From contig NZ_LUUI01000099.1 in the NCBI RefSeq assembly GCF_001644015.1, positions 1 to 35,067 of the forward strand: DNA of 35,067 nucleotides, written 5' to 3'. The translations under genes were made by a program, and so were the position numbers. How positions within the stretch are numbered: the first letter of the stretch is position 1; the number at the start of each line of letters is the position of its first letter. Positions 16,551 through 25,289 of the stretch are shown here, piece by piece. This stretch comes from Methylomonas lenta. Its GTDB lineage: Bacteria > Pseudomonadota > Gammaproteobacteria > Methylococcales > Methylomonadaceae. The notes beneath the pieces were generated by a model. It saw only the letters and a list, made by a program, of their open reading frames with translations, searched no databases and was not told where the DNA came from.

Positions 16551-16585
16551 GGATGATTTCTCAGTTAATTCAATAGGCCAGCAGG

Positions 16586-17218
16586 TTAGTCGGCGTAACG
16601 GTAAATAGGGTGTATTTGGGTGTTATGATCCAGCTTGATTAATTCGTCAATCAATCCATCATCCAAACCATAAACCCAGCCGTGCAGTGTGGGCTTGTGG
16701 CCATGTTTCCAGGCGGATTGAATGATGGAAGTATGCGCTAAACGATATACCTGTTCGATGATATTTAACTCGATCAAACGGCCGAGTTTTTTGGCTGGAT
16801 CGATAGACTCAAGCTCATCCTGATGCAGGCGGTAAACATCCTTGATATGCGACAGCCATTTATTGGCAATCACCAGATCCGATTGTTGCGGTTGTAAGGC
16901 CGCTTTAACCCCGCCGCAACCATAATGCCCACAAACAATGACATGTTTGACCTTTAAGACTGAAATAGCATATTGCAACACACTCAGACAGTTAAAATCG
17001 GTAGTTATCACCTGATTGGCAATATTTCGGTGCACGAATATTTCACCGGGTTGGGCGTTGACTACCGTTTCAGCCGGCACCCGGCTGTCTGCACAACCTA
17101 TCCATAAAAAATCCGGTTTTTGCTCTAGAGCCAGCAGTTTGAAGTAGCCAGGATCTTTTCTACTCACTTCTGCTGACCAAGCGCGGTTTTCAAGTAATAA
17201 TTTTTCAGGTGTATGCAT
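16586..17218 (-). CDS. can: Beta-class carbonic anhydrase (Can-type)
   Basis: A 210-residue enzyme that interconverts CO2 and bicarbonate. Zinc ligands and the catalytic dyad fall at C42, D44, R46, H98 and C101 (CADSR; CGHYGCGG), the same positions as in E. coli Can. There is no signal peptide, so it should be cytoplasmic. AAGGAAG precedes the ATG. It sits between the DabA/antiporter genes and the SulP gene, all on the same strand. A soluble cytosolic carbonic anhydrase beside carbon pumps argues against a carboxysome-type concentrating mechanism, which such an enzyme would short-circuit. It would instead feed bicarbonate- or CO2-using carboxylases or balance pH. Confidence 0.96.
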   Translation of the reverse strand: MHTPEKLLLENRAWSAEVSRKDPGYFKLLALEQKPDFLWIGCADSRVPAETVVNAQPGEIFVHRNIANQVITTDFNCLSVLQYAISVLKVKHVIVCGHYGCGGVKAALQPQQSDLVIANKWLSHIKDVYRLHQDELESIDPAKKLGRLIELNIIEQVYRLAHTSIIQSAWKHGHKPTLHGWVYGLDDGLIDELIKLDHNTQIHPIYRYAD

Positions 17219-17299
17219 GATTGTCTTCCTTAATTAAGTTAATGATGTTGAGTAGATAGAATTACGCATTGATTGTTCAGGCTACTCACCTCATTGGCG

Positions 17300-17329
17300 A
17301 TTAAATATCGAATCGAAACTATATGGCAA
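17300..17329 (-). promoter_or_regulatory. Weak candidate sigma-70 promoter before carbonic anhydrase gene
   Basis: On the minus strand TTGCCA (17329-17324) and TTTAAT (17305-17300) are spaced by 18 bp, about 80 nt before the carbonic anhydrase ATG. Each box has one mismatch to consensus, but the -10 lacks the well-conserved second-position A. The 137-bp gap after the antiporter genes would allow a separate promoter here. Confidence 0.25.
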
Positions 17330-17355
17330 AAAGGATGTTTCTTCAATCTTTATAC

Positions 17356-18954
17356 TCAATCGGCTATTTGTAGATTTATCTTATAGGGTAATACAGGTAA
17401 ATTTGATATAGGAATATCGTCATTGGCCGCTGGCTTGACTTCCGCAACCTGCACGGTGGTTGATGGCTGCAGGCGCTGTAACCAAACGATCAAAGTAGCT
17501 TCCTGCTCAGATAACAACCACTGCGGATACACGCCCAGCACCAGCACTAGTAAAGCAGGCGTAATCAACAATCCTAATTCCCGAGGGCGTAAATCCTGTA
17601 AGCGGGCAACCGATTGTTGCACTACCGGACCAAACAAACCGCGTCGGACAAAACCCAATACATAGGCAGCACTTATCACTGCAGTCAATAAAACCACCAG
17701 TGATAAAGCTGGAAAACTTTGCACAGTGCCTAGCAACATCAAAAGTTCTGCCGGAAAGCCATTGGTCGGCGGCACCCCGATGCTAGACAAGGCAAATAGA
17801 AAAAATAACACAGTCAAGCGTGGCATAGGCTTGGCTAGTCCACTTAAATGCACTAAATCTGTACTGCCTAGTCGTTGTTGTATCATGCCGGCGATTAACA
17901 TCAGGCTGCTGGCAACGATACTGAAGTTTAATAACTGTATGACTGCACCTTGCAAACCTGACAAAGTGAATGAAGCGATCCCTATCAACACAAGACCCAC
18001 ATGGCTGACGCTGGAATACGCCAACAAACGACGTAAATTGGTTTGTTGTAGCGCAATCAGGCCAGCATATACCAAAGTTACAGCGCCAACGATCGCCAAT
18101 AGCCAGCGATGTTCCATAGCAGCAGCAGGTGCCAGTGGAATTGCAAAGCGCAAAATGCCATAAACACCCAATTTTAAGCCGACTAACAAAGCCGTAATTT
18201 GTGTCGGCGCCTCCATGGCTGCTGTCGGCAACCAGGTATGAAAAGGCATTAGCGGTGCTTTGACTGCAAAACCCAGCATCAGCAGCCAAAAAATCAAGCC
18301 TTGTGATTCACTTGCAATCGGTGTGTTGAGTAAAACAGGCAGACTGAATACCAGGTCCTGCGGAATCGAGCCTCCGGTCATTTGCGCATGATTTAGTGCC
18401 AGCAAGATGATGGCAAATAGCAGCGGCACGCCACCGAACAGCATATAAAGCGTGTATTTCATGGCGGCATAACGCCGCTCGGCGCCTATACCCCACAAGC
18501 CGATCAGGAAGAAAATCGGTGGCAAAGTCAATTCCCAAAACAGGAAAAACAGCGTTAAATCCAGTGCGGAAAATACCCCGACCGTGACACTTTCCAACAT
18601 CAGTAACAATGCCAGATGAAAGCGGCTCAAATGCTGCACGCTATTCCAGCTGGCAAGCAAAGCCATTATGGTTACCCAGGCAGTCATCGGCAAAAACAGC
18701 ACCGAGATGCCATCGACACCCAACTGGAAATGACTATTCAGTCCCGGTATCCAGACATAATCTTCCAGAAATTGAAAGCCGCCGAATTCGGGGTTAAACC
18801 CTTGCACCACCCGCAAGCTAATCAACAGTTCGATAAACGCTACCAATAAGGTTAAACGTTTCGCCTGCTGCGGATTTTTGATCACTGCCAGCAGCATAAC
18901 ACCCAGCCAGGGCCAGATCAGGCATAAAGAAAGTAACGGCACACTATCAATCAT
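17356..18954 (-). CDS. NuoM/MrpD-like antiporter subunit of the DabA cluster (subunit 4)
   Basis: A 532-residue polytopic membrane protein of the proton-translocating NADH-quinone oxidoreductase chain M family (PF00361), with about 14 membrane segments. Counterparts of the key NuoM residues are present: E141 (LFFLFWELTLPP), K232 (FAVKAPLMPFHTW), K261 (LLVGLKLGVYG) and E403 (NGFPAELLMLLG). The broken-helix His of NuoM (IAHG) reads LNFS here. I start at the ATG opening MIDSVPLLSL, which overlaps the upstream stop by 8 nt; earlier ATGs (to 19005) would extend into the upstream gene. It should move protons or Na+ as part of a membrane complex with the neighbouring subunits and DabA rather than in complex I, since no other nuo genes are present. 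Confidence 0.88.
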   Translation of the reverse strand: MIDSVPLLSLCLIWPWLGVMLLAVIKNPQQAKRLTLLVAFIELLISLRVVQGFNPEFGGFQFLEDYVWIPGLNSHFQLGVDGISVLFLPMTAWVTIMALLASWNSVQHLSRFHLALLLMLESVTVGVFSALDLTLFFLFWELTLPPIFFLIGLWGIGAERRYAAMKYTLYMLFGGVPLLFAIILLALNHAQMTGGSIPQDLVFSLPVLLNTPIASESQGLIFWLLMLGFAVKAPLMPFHTWLPTAAMEAPTQITALLVGLKLGVYGILRFAIPLAPAAAMEHRWLLAIVGAVTLVYAGLIALQQTNLRRLLAYSSVSHVGLVLIGIASFTLSGLQGAVIQLLNFSIVASSLMLIAGMIQQRLGSTDLVHLSGLAKPMPRLTVLFFLFALSSIGVPPTNGFPAELLMLLGTVQSFPALSLVVLLTAVISAAYVLGFVRRGLFGPVVQQSVARLQDLRPRELGLLITPALLVLVLGVYPQWLLSEQEATLIVWLQRLQPSTTVQVAEVKPAANDDIPISNLPVLPYKINLQIAD

Positions 18955-20485
18955 TGTCGGGCTCATTGGTATGATGGCTGTGATGCTCAGGATAGTGTTC
19001 GCCAATTTCGCTGGCTTCCTGATCGATGTATTTTAGCCAGGGCGTAGTGTAAAAACCGGTAGCCATCAGCAAGCCGCAAATTACCAGAGTAATGATGCGT
19101 TCTTGCGCCAGTGGATGATTAATACTGCTGTACGGCTGCACCTTACGTTTGGAATGGGCAATAAACAGGCGTTGAAAGGCCCACAGTAAAAAACCGGCCG
19201 CTAATACGTTACCGATTAAAATGGCAATCGCAGTCAGCCAACCGTGTTCCTCGATAGTGCCTTCGATCAGCAAGTGCGCGGCGTCAAAACCCGGCGTGCC
19301 CGGCATCACCATGGTGCTGAGTGCGGATATTAAAAACAACAAGCCAATCTCGGAATTGGTTTCGAATAATCCGCCCAGTCTCGGTAAGTAAGAGGTGCGA
19401 GTGCGTTCGTAAATCAAACCTATGCTAAACAGCATGCCGGCGGTCGCCAAACCATAAGCCACAGACAGCAAAATACTGCCTTCCAGGGCAAAGTCGTTAA
19501 ACGAAAACACCCCAATCGCCAGCATGCCGGTATGGCTGATCACCGCAAACGCCAACAAGCGACGCATGTTGATTTGCATCAGCGCCAGCAAGGCGCCGTA
19601 AAAAATCCCGATCAAGCCCAAACTGACCACAAAATGCGCCCATTGCTCGGCAGCGCCCGGCACCAGTGGCAAAATAAACCGGATCAAGGCATAAATCCCC
19701 AGTTTTAAACCGGTGATAAAAATCGCTGCGCTGGCGGCGGTGCCGTGTTCGGCCAGTAAAGGCAACCAGCCATGAAAAGGAAACAGCGGCATACGTACCG
19801 CAAAACCAAAAAACAGCAGGATGAAGATCAAGGTTTCGTGCGGAATCGCCAGATTATGCTGTTTCAGCGTCAGCCATTCGAAACTGAAATCCAGGCCGTT
19901 TTGCATCAAACCAAAACTCAGTAGTAAAAAACCGGCCAGACTCATCGCCAAGCCGGACAGCCAATACTGCAAGACGGTTTTAATCACTTGGTTACGTTGT
20001 CTACCGGTGCCTGCAGAAACGGTCAGCAACACCACCGGCACTAGTTCCAGCAAACACCAGAACCAGAATTGCATGGCATTTAATGCCACAAAAGCACCAA
20101 TCAAAATACCCTGATACGCCAGCAGACAGGCCACAAACAAACGATCGTGGCGGTGGCGAGTAATCATGGTATACACCAAAGCCAGCAGCCCCAGAATAGC
20201 CGTCAGCGGAATAAACAGGATATTCGTGCCATCGACTCCTGCTCGATAGCCTATACCCAGAAAATCCAGCGTTTCGGCTAAATGAATACCGGGGGCCTCA
20301 GAGTCGAACACTCGCAGCAAATAAATACTTAAGGCTACATTGATCAACGCACCGGCCAGTCCCAGGTTCAAACTATAGGCCGGCTTGTTTAACAATACCA
20401 ACACCATAGTCAACAGCGGCACCAAAGTCAGCACGCTTAACAGAGGCAAAAACGTTGTGGCCTGCCAGTAGACTATGTCGGTCAT
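18947..20485 (-). CDS. Degenerate NuoM-like antiporter subunit of the DabA cluster (subunit 3)
   Basis: A 512-residue polytopic member of the PF00361 family that departs from its neighbours at residues central to proton transfer. The TM7 lysine is arginine (R231 in FAVRMPLFPFHGW). The TM12 glutamate is alanine (A403 in GFDAAHLL, where the sister subunits read GFIAEL and GFPAEL). The TM5 glutamate is shifted by two positions (E147 in LLELVP). The TM8 lysine remains (K261 in ITGLKLGIYA). The tail is His-rich (ending with an EHHSHHTNEP-like stretch), which could bind metal. The start overlaps the upstream gene's end by 4 nt (ATGA). It may be a structural spacer or a subunit with a different ion path. 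Confidence 0.87.
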   Translation of the reverse strand: MTDIVYWQATTFLPLLSVLTLVPLLTMVLVLLNKPAYSLNLGLAGALINVALSIYLLRVFDSEAPGIHLAETLDFLGIGYRAGVDGTNILFIPLTAILGLLALVYTMITRHRHDRLFVACLLAYQGILIGAFVALNAMQFWFWCLLELVPVVLLTVSAGTGRQRNQVIKTVLQYWLSGLAMSLAGFLLLSFGLMQNGLDFSFEWLTLKQHNLAIPHETLIFILLFFGFAVRMPLFPFHGWLPLLAEHGTAASAAIFITGLKLGIYALIRFILPLVPGAAEQWAHFVVSLGLIGIFYGALLALMQINMRRLLAFAVISHTGMLAIGVFSFNDFALEGSILLSVAYGLATAGMLFSIGLIYERTRTSYLPRLGGLFETNSEIGLLFLISALSTMVMPGTPGFDAAHLLIEGTIEEHGWLTAIAILIGNVLAAGFLLWAFQRLFIAHSKRKVQPYSSINHPLAQERIITLVICGLLMATGFYTTPWLKYIDQEASEIGEHYPEHHSHHTNEPDND

Positions 20486-22059
20486 GCCGCATACCCCAGT
20501 GCCACCATCAGGGTGATCAAGACAAAAAGTACCAGATAGCGAGGACTTAACAATAATTGTTCAAAGCGATTGGCTTTGCGTCCCAGACGTCGGCCCAGGC
20601 GAATCGAGTTGCGGCCGATACCGCGTAAAATAAAATGAAATTCAAACCAGCCCATCAATGCCGCAGTCCATTGCGTCAGCTTGCCGGCCAGGCCGCTGCC
20701 GCGGGCAAAGCTATCTTCTTCACTATCCAGATTGGCACCCATTTTCTGTTCTTCCCAGTGGGCCAGCGAGGAAATTGCTCTGATAGCCGGCCCCGGTACC
20801 CCTAATGCCGGGTCGATAATGAGTTCATCAATGTTACGCATATCCCGGCCCAACTTTTGAATCGGTTTGACCAACAGCCAATCTATGATGGCTTCCAGCC
20901 AGCCGCGTTGTAAAGAAACCATGAAAGCCCAGCGGCAATTGGCCAAGCGGGCAGGCACGGGCTTGATTGGCTGCGCATGGGTAGCATGCATAATCGACGG
21001 CGCTGTTAGCAGCAAATAACATCTTACGACGGCGTGGGCCGCCAAATGCCCGGCTGCCAGCGTCCAAAACCCCAGGCCGCATTCCAGAAACATCAACCCC
21101 AGTTGGCCGGAAGTAGCAAACACCTGTGCACTTTTTATGTCGGTCTGACTCAAGCCCACCCAATAACTGTAGACGGCGGTCAGCCCACCCGTCAGCGCCA
21201 ACAGCAACATGGCTATCGGCGCTTGAGTAAACAAGTCTTGTAATTGAATAATCAAAAATACGCCGGCATGTATCATCACACCGCCGTAAAACACAGCACT
21301 GGAAGGGGTTGGTCCTTCCATGGCCCTTGCCAGCCATGGCGTGAATGGAATCTGAGCGGATTTGGCAAAAGCCGCCAACGCAAAACACAGCGCCAATAAG
21401 GTGGCGTCACCTCGATCGAGATCGGCAGCAGCACTATTTATAATTTGCCAGTCGGCAGTTTCCTGCCACAGCAAAGCCAAGACGATTCCTAATATAAAGC
21501 CGCCATCACCCACCCGATTGGTGACAAAGGCTCGGGTGGCATTATGGGCAGCTGTCGGTCTGTCGTAAGCATAAGCAATCAGCCAATAGGAACAGACTCC
21601 GGCCACTTCCCAGCCAAAAAACGTAAACACTGCATTGCCTGATAGCACTAGCAGCAGCATGGCTGCCGCAAATAAATTCAGGATGAAAAAGAAGCGATGA
21701 AAACCTGCTTCGCGGTGCAAATAATTCACCGAAAAACGCGTCACTATCAGCAACAGCAGGGAAAACAAAGCGGCCAAACTCAGATTGAAACCCGAGCTGC
21801 GCAAGGAAAAATCGATACTTAATTGACCGATGCTGAGCCAATTGCCGTAAACAGGATTGTTGGCTGATATTCCTGACAAATCAGCGATCAATAAACCCAA
21901 TACTAACAGCGTCGATAAACTCTGCGCGACTATCGAAACGCTGGCGCTAATGGCTTCGTCAGCCTCGCCGTCGATAATGCGGAAAAAATGTAGACTGCCG
22001 AGTAACATACTCGCCAGTAGAGGCAAAACAGGCACAAATAGTATCCAGCAGGCATTCAT
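20482..22059 (-). CDS. dabB: NuoL/DabB-like membrane subunit (ion-coupling partner of DabA)
   Basis: A 525-residue polytopic protein of the NuoL/MrpA family (PF00361), with GWEVAGVCSYWLI (E151), FAKSAQIPFTPWLARAMEGP (K233) and TDIKSAQVFATSGQLG (K309). The run LMFLECGLGFW and position next to the DabA gene match DabB, the cation-driven partner of DabA. The helix that carries a Lys in NuoL (THAFFKALLFL) reads AAHAVVRCYLLL, so that residue is R346. The hydrophilic C-terminal part (about 385-500) ends in one more membrane segment. Its ATG overlaps the DabA stop by one base (TGATG), implying coupled translation and fixed stoichiometry. AGGAG lies 10 nt upstream. Confidence 0.88.
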   Translation of the reverse strand: MNACWILFVPVLPLLASMLLGSLHFFRIIDGEADEAISASVSIVAQSLSTLLVLGLLIADLSGISANNPVYGNWLSIGQLSIDFSLRSSGFNLSLAALFSLLLLIVTRFSVNYLHREAGFHRFFFILNLFAAAMLLLVLSGNAVFTFFGWEVAGVCSYWLIAYAYDRPTAAHNATRAFVTNRVGDGGFILGIVLALLWQETADWQIINSAAADLDRGDATLLALCFALAAFAKSAQIPFTPWLARAMEGPTPSSAVFYGGVMIHAGVFLIIQLQDLFTQAPIAMLLLALTGGLTAVYSYWVGLSQTDIKSAQVFATSGQLGLMFLECGLGFWTLAAGHLAAHAVVRCYLLLTAPSIMHATHAQPIKPVPARLANCRWAFMVSLQRGWLEAIIDWLLVKPIQKLGRDMRNIDELIIDPALGVPGPAIRAISSLAHWEEQKMGANLDSEEDSFARGSGLAGKLTQWTAALMGWFEFHFILRGIGRNSIRLGRRLGRKANRFEQLLLSPRYLVLFVLITLMVALGYAA

Positions 22060-25000
22060 CAGCGCTGTTCTCCTGCAAATACGACTTGCTTAATCAACAT
22101 CGGCGCCACCGCCTGGGTTGAATCACGAAAGCAATCAGGCGAATTTTCGCGTAGCGGCAATTGTTTGCTCCGAGGCTGCCAGGGCACAAAACCTGTGCCG
22201 CGTTGAAATATATAAATCTCACCACTTTCCGGGTCCTGGACGCTCAAATGCACCCAGCCGCCGCCGATCAATTCCTGCAAATCCGGTTGCCGGGCATAGA
22301 TTTGTTCGAGTACGGCGGTTTTGGCTTCCACCACAATCTGTAAACGCATGGCTTCGTGTATTTCAACCATTTGCAAAGGCAATCCGGTGCGTAGATCACT
22401 GCCGGTGCCTTCCATCACGCCGAACAAGCCGGTGACATTATGCGGAATCTTGGTACCGCACCCGAGCCGCTCGTTATTGACACTGGAAAAATAATATTCC
22501 AGATTAATACCGGCCCCGACAGGTCCGGCCGTCAATAATATGTTTTCCAATATCGTACCCTCCGGGTCCTGACTGGGATCGTAGGAAATCAAAAATAGCC
22601 TGCGGTCGAAAAACGCTCCCTGGGTAGCGGATCGGCGACCAATGAATGCGGCGGCATTGGTGGCGTGGCCGAATTCCGGTCTGACCTGACTCAAATCCAT
22701 CGCCCGATTTTCCACATGCCGGATGGCGGCCTTGGCTGAAACCGGTTGAGCGGCGGAAGCAAATCGTCGGCAGCGTTCAGCGGCGGCCAGCCTATCGGCC
22801 TGGGTCAGACAGGCTTGAAAATCAGCAAAATCAGTTTGCCAGGCTGCAGGCATCTGATCCAGGTCATACCAAGTAATGATATCGCTACAGGTATCGTGCT
22901 GCGCCCCGATAAACCAGGTATCTTCCGGTATGACTATGCCTTGTTCGATTAGTAATTGCCGCACCACAGGTCGATTGGCCATGGCGGCAAAGGCGCGGGC
23001 ATTCGGTCCACCTTGGCGTCCGCCGCAAGCGCCGCAATCATGTGCGGCTTCATGCGGGTTGTTCTGGCTGGTGGAGCCATGTCCCATCAATGTTACTAAG
23101 CGGGCAAAGCCGTAGGTTAAGCCGGTGGTTTTCAAAAATCCCGCTACACGGTCGGTCTGTTCCTGGTCGGTAAAGCCTAACCTTGGGGCTGCAGCTGGCG
23201 CGGGTGCGTCGGCGATAAACTCTAATTGCGTCGCCACCTGCGGCACCAGCCAACGTTGCCAGGCCTGTTCCATTTGCCGTTGCCAGGTTGGCCACAAGGA
23301 CTTACCCAGCAAACGCAGCAGTTGTAACGGTGCAAAGGCAAACACCAAGGGGTAGGCCCAGAGCAGGCTGCGGCGCAGATTTTGATACAGTTGATAAGCC
23401 AGCCCGTCAGCCTGATGCAAGCCTTTACGATGGCTGGCATATTGCTTGTCCTGCCCCGGCTGTATGACTTCGTTGATTTGATGCGACGGCGTCACTACAA
23501 CCGGACACAGCGGCGTGACATGGTGGGCGTCCAGGCCTTGATAATTCATCGCAATCCCGAAAAAACCAGCCACCCCCAGGGTTTCGATAGCCGGATTCAA
23601 TTCCTCCAGATGGCGGCGAAAACTTTCTTCACGCTCGTCCATGCAAAAATAAATTTGTGCCTGCGGTCGGCTGTCGCGGCGTAACCAGCGACCACGCCCG
23701 TGGTTGGCATGCAAGGCTTGCAGCAGATCTTGTTGATAATGCCGCTCGTAGGCCTGCAACCAGACGTTGCGCCGCTGGGCATCGCTAAATTGATCGATAA
23801 TCGCCAACCAGTCCAACAATTGCTGGTTGCTGAGTTGCTGCAGATCTGGCGATGAAATCGCAAGTTGCTGACATAGTTGAAATAAACGCCAGCCGTGGTT
23901 GTAAACGCTCACTTTGCCTGATTGAGTCGCCAGCGGGCTGTGCTGCCATGTCCAGATACGTTCGGCCAGGCTTTGCCATTCCTGCGGGTTTTTCGCGCCA
24001 TGAGCCAACAAGCTTTGACTGGCTTGGGTCAAATATTCCGGCAATTCACCACCAAATAATGCTCGCCTCACGGCGAACTCGGCGCTGTGTTGGGCAAAAT
24101 AGGTTTGTAATTTGTCCAATTTAGCCTGACAGCGCCATTGCTGATGGCAGAGTTGTTGTAAATACAAGCGATCCAGAATCAAGCGTATCGCCAGATAATC
24201 GGCCAGCAAGGGCTGTGTGCTGTCGTCGGCTTGATAGTGAGGATTGACTTGCCGCCAATTAATCAGCCCCGACCAACCCGGTAACTCCAGCGCCAGGCGT
24301 TGTAAGTAACCCGCCCAACGGGGTTTGGGGATAGCCTGGGCTTCCAGTTGCTGAATAATGGCCTCGACCGCATCCTCGGGTAATGTCGTTTTTAGGTTTT
24401 GCCAATCGGTCAACTCCTGAAATACCGGCATAACATCAAATTCTGCGCTTTGCAGCCAAGCTTGATAAAAGCCCAGAGACTGACGCTGAGGCAAGCGCCA
24501 GGCCGCCATGCCTTCATCTAATATTGAGGCAGACAAGCGGATCAATAATGGTCGCACGCTATCCAGAACATCCACGCCGGTTAAAATCTGTACTAAGCCG
24601 CGCAAAGTCAGACTGTCGCCCACTTTGGCAAACAAGGTTAGTCTGTCCTCGTTTGCTTGTTGCTGCATGTGTTGTTGCTGGCTATTTATCAGCCAGCTGC
24701 GAGCTTGTTCGATGCTTAAATCCAGCAGTTGCTCCGGATGCTCATCAGGTTTAGACAGTTCCAGCTTGCTGAGCAACGCCTCCCATAAATTGTCAGCGGC
24801 TTGCCCATCTCGGGTATTCAGCTGTGTAAGTTCTTGAAGCTGCCATTGCAATTGGGCAGGACTTAGACTGGGCAAATCATTTAACAAGGCTAAACGGTAT
24901 AGTTGCTGCTGAGTAATGGATTGCTGATAGATTTTGGCTAGCTCTGGCTGATGGGACAAAGCAAATTGCTGCTCAAGAGCATTATCCAGGTCTTCGTCGC

Positions 25001-25241
25001 TGATACGTCCTTGCTGATAAAAGGCCCGGAATTGTTCGACAGGCAAATAACAGTCGATGCCGGTTAATTGAGTAAAGTCGCTCAAAGCCTGCTCAAACGG
25101 TAAATGCTGAAAGCCATGCAGGGTATTGTGGTGCACAAAATCATGAATCGGCCCCTGTCCCGGCAAGACATGATTCAGGTGTTGAATCGCATTGAGGACG
25201 AGTTGCTGCGAAGAAGTGTTATTCGATGAGGTCACTTGCAT
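22059..25241 (-). CDS. dabA: DabA (DUF2309) inorganic carbon accumulation protein
   Basis: A 1060-residue member of PF10070 (DUF2309; also MpsB). DabA has a beta-carbonic-anhydrase-like site and, with DabB, makes a membrane-energised CO2-hydrating pump that accumulates bicarbonate. All four site residues known from Halothiobacillus neapolitanus DabA2 (C351, D353, H524, C539) have counterparts: C533 and D535 in YFCMDEREES, H721 in MGHGS and C736 in AHDCGACGG, with identical spacing within each pair. The N-terminal landmark FVHHNTLHGFQHLPFEQAL is present. The catalytic Cys lies about 180 residues further in, so the N-terminal half is enlarged and rich in Gln and Leu. No membrane segments are evident; it should sit on the cytoplasmic face. 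AGGGGC precedes the ATG. The gap from the upstream NuoM-like gene is 48 nt. Confidence 0.95.
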   Translation of the reverse strand: MQVTSSNNTSSQQLVLNAIQHLNHVLPGQGPIHDFVHHNTLHGFQHLPFEQALSDFTQLTGIDCYLPVEQFRAFYQQGRISDEDLDNALEQQFALSHQPELAKIYQQSITQQQLYRLALLNDLPSLSPAQLQWQLQELTQLNTRDGQAADNLWEALLSKLELSKPDEHPEQLLDLSIEQARSWLINSQQQHMQQQANEDRLTLFAKVGDSLTLRGLVQILTGVDVLDSVRPLLIRLSASILDEGMAAWRLPQRQSLGFYQAWLQSAEFDVMPVFQELTDWQNLKTTLPEDAVEAIIQQLEAQAIPKPRWAGYLQRLALELPGWSGLINWRQVNPHYQADDSTQPLLADYLAIRLILDRLYLQQLCHQQWRCQAKLDKLQTYFAQHSAEFAVRRALFGGELPEYLTQASQSLLAHGAKNPQEWQSLAERIWTWQHSPLATQSGKVSVYNHGWRLFQLCQQLAISSPDLQQLSNQQLLDWLAIIDQFSDAQRRNVWLQAYERHYQQDLLQALHANHGRGRWLRRDSRPQAQIYFCMDEREESFRRHLEELNPAIETLGVAGFFGIAMNYQGLDAHHVTPLCPVVVTPSHQINEVIQPGQDKQYASHRKGLHQADGLAYQLYQNLRRSLLWAYPLVFAFAPLQLLRLLGKSLWPTWQRQMEQAWQRWLVPQVATQLEFIADAPAPAAAPRLGFTDQEQTDRVAGFLKTTGLTYGFARLVTLMGHGSTSQNNPHEAAHDCGACGGRQGGPNARAFAAMANRPVVRQLLIEQGIVIPEDTWFIGAQHDTCSDIITWYDLDQMPAAWQTDFADFQACLTQADRLAAAERCRRFASAAQPVSAKAAIRHVENRAMDLSQVRPEFGHATNAAAFIGRRSATQGAFFDRRLFLISYDPSQDPEGTILENILLTAGPVGAGINLEYYFSSVNNERLGCGTKIPHNVTGLFGVMEGTGSDLRTGLPLQMVEIHEAMRLQIVVEAKTAVLEQIYARQPDLQELIGGGWVHLSVQDPESGEIYIFQRGTGFVPWQPRSKQLPLRENSPDCFRDSTQAVAPMLIKQVVFAGEQR

Positions 25242-25289
25242 ATCAAGCCCCTGGATTCCGGTATTTACAGGTTTGGCTAATTGAAGTAA

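Noticed and set aside
18955-19005. Earlier start codons for the last NuoM-like gene
   Set aside because: They would overlap the upstream gene by up to 59 nt and add an N-terminal segment without the hydrophobic start typical of the family.
20834-21388. 184-codon open frame on the minus strand inside the NuoL-like gene
   Set aside because: It is in another frame of a well-supported membrane protein gene; its Cys/Arg-rich composition is typical of an out-of-frame shadow.
22118-24837. Several open frames of 60-109 codons on the plus strand opposite dabA
   Set aside because: They are shadows of the dabA coding frame with no ribosome sites and no recognisable domain.
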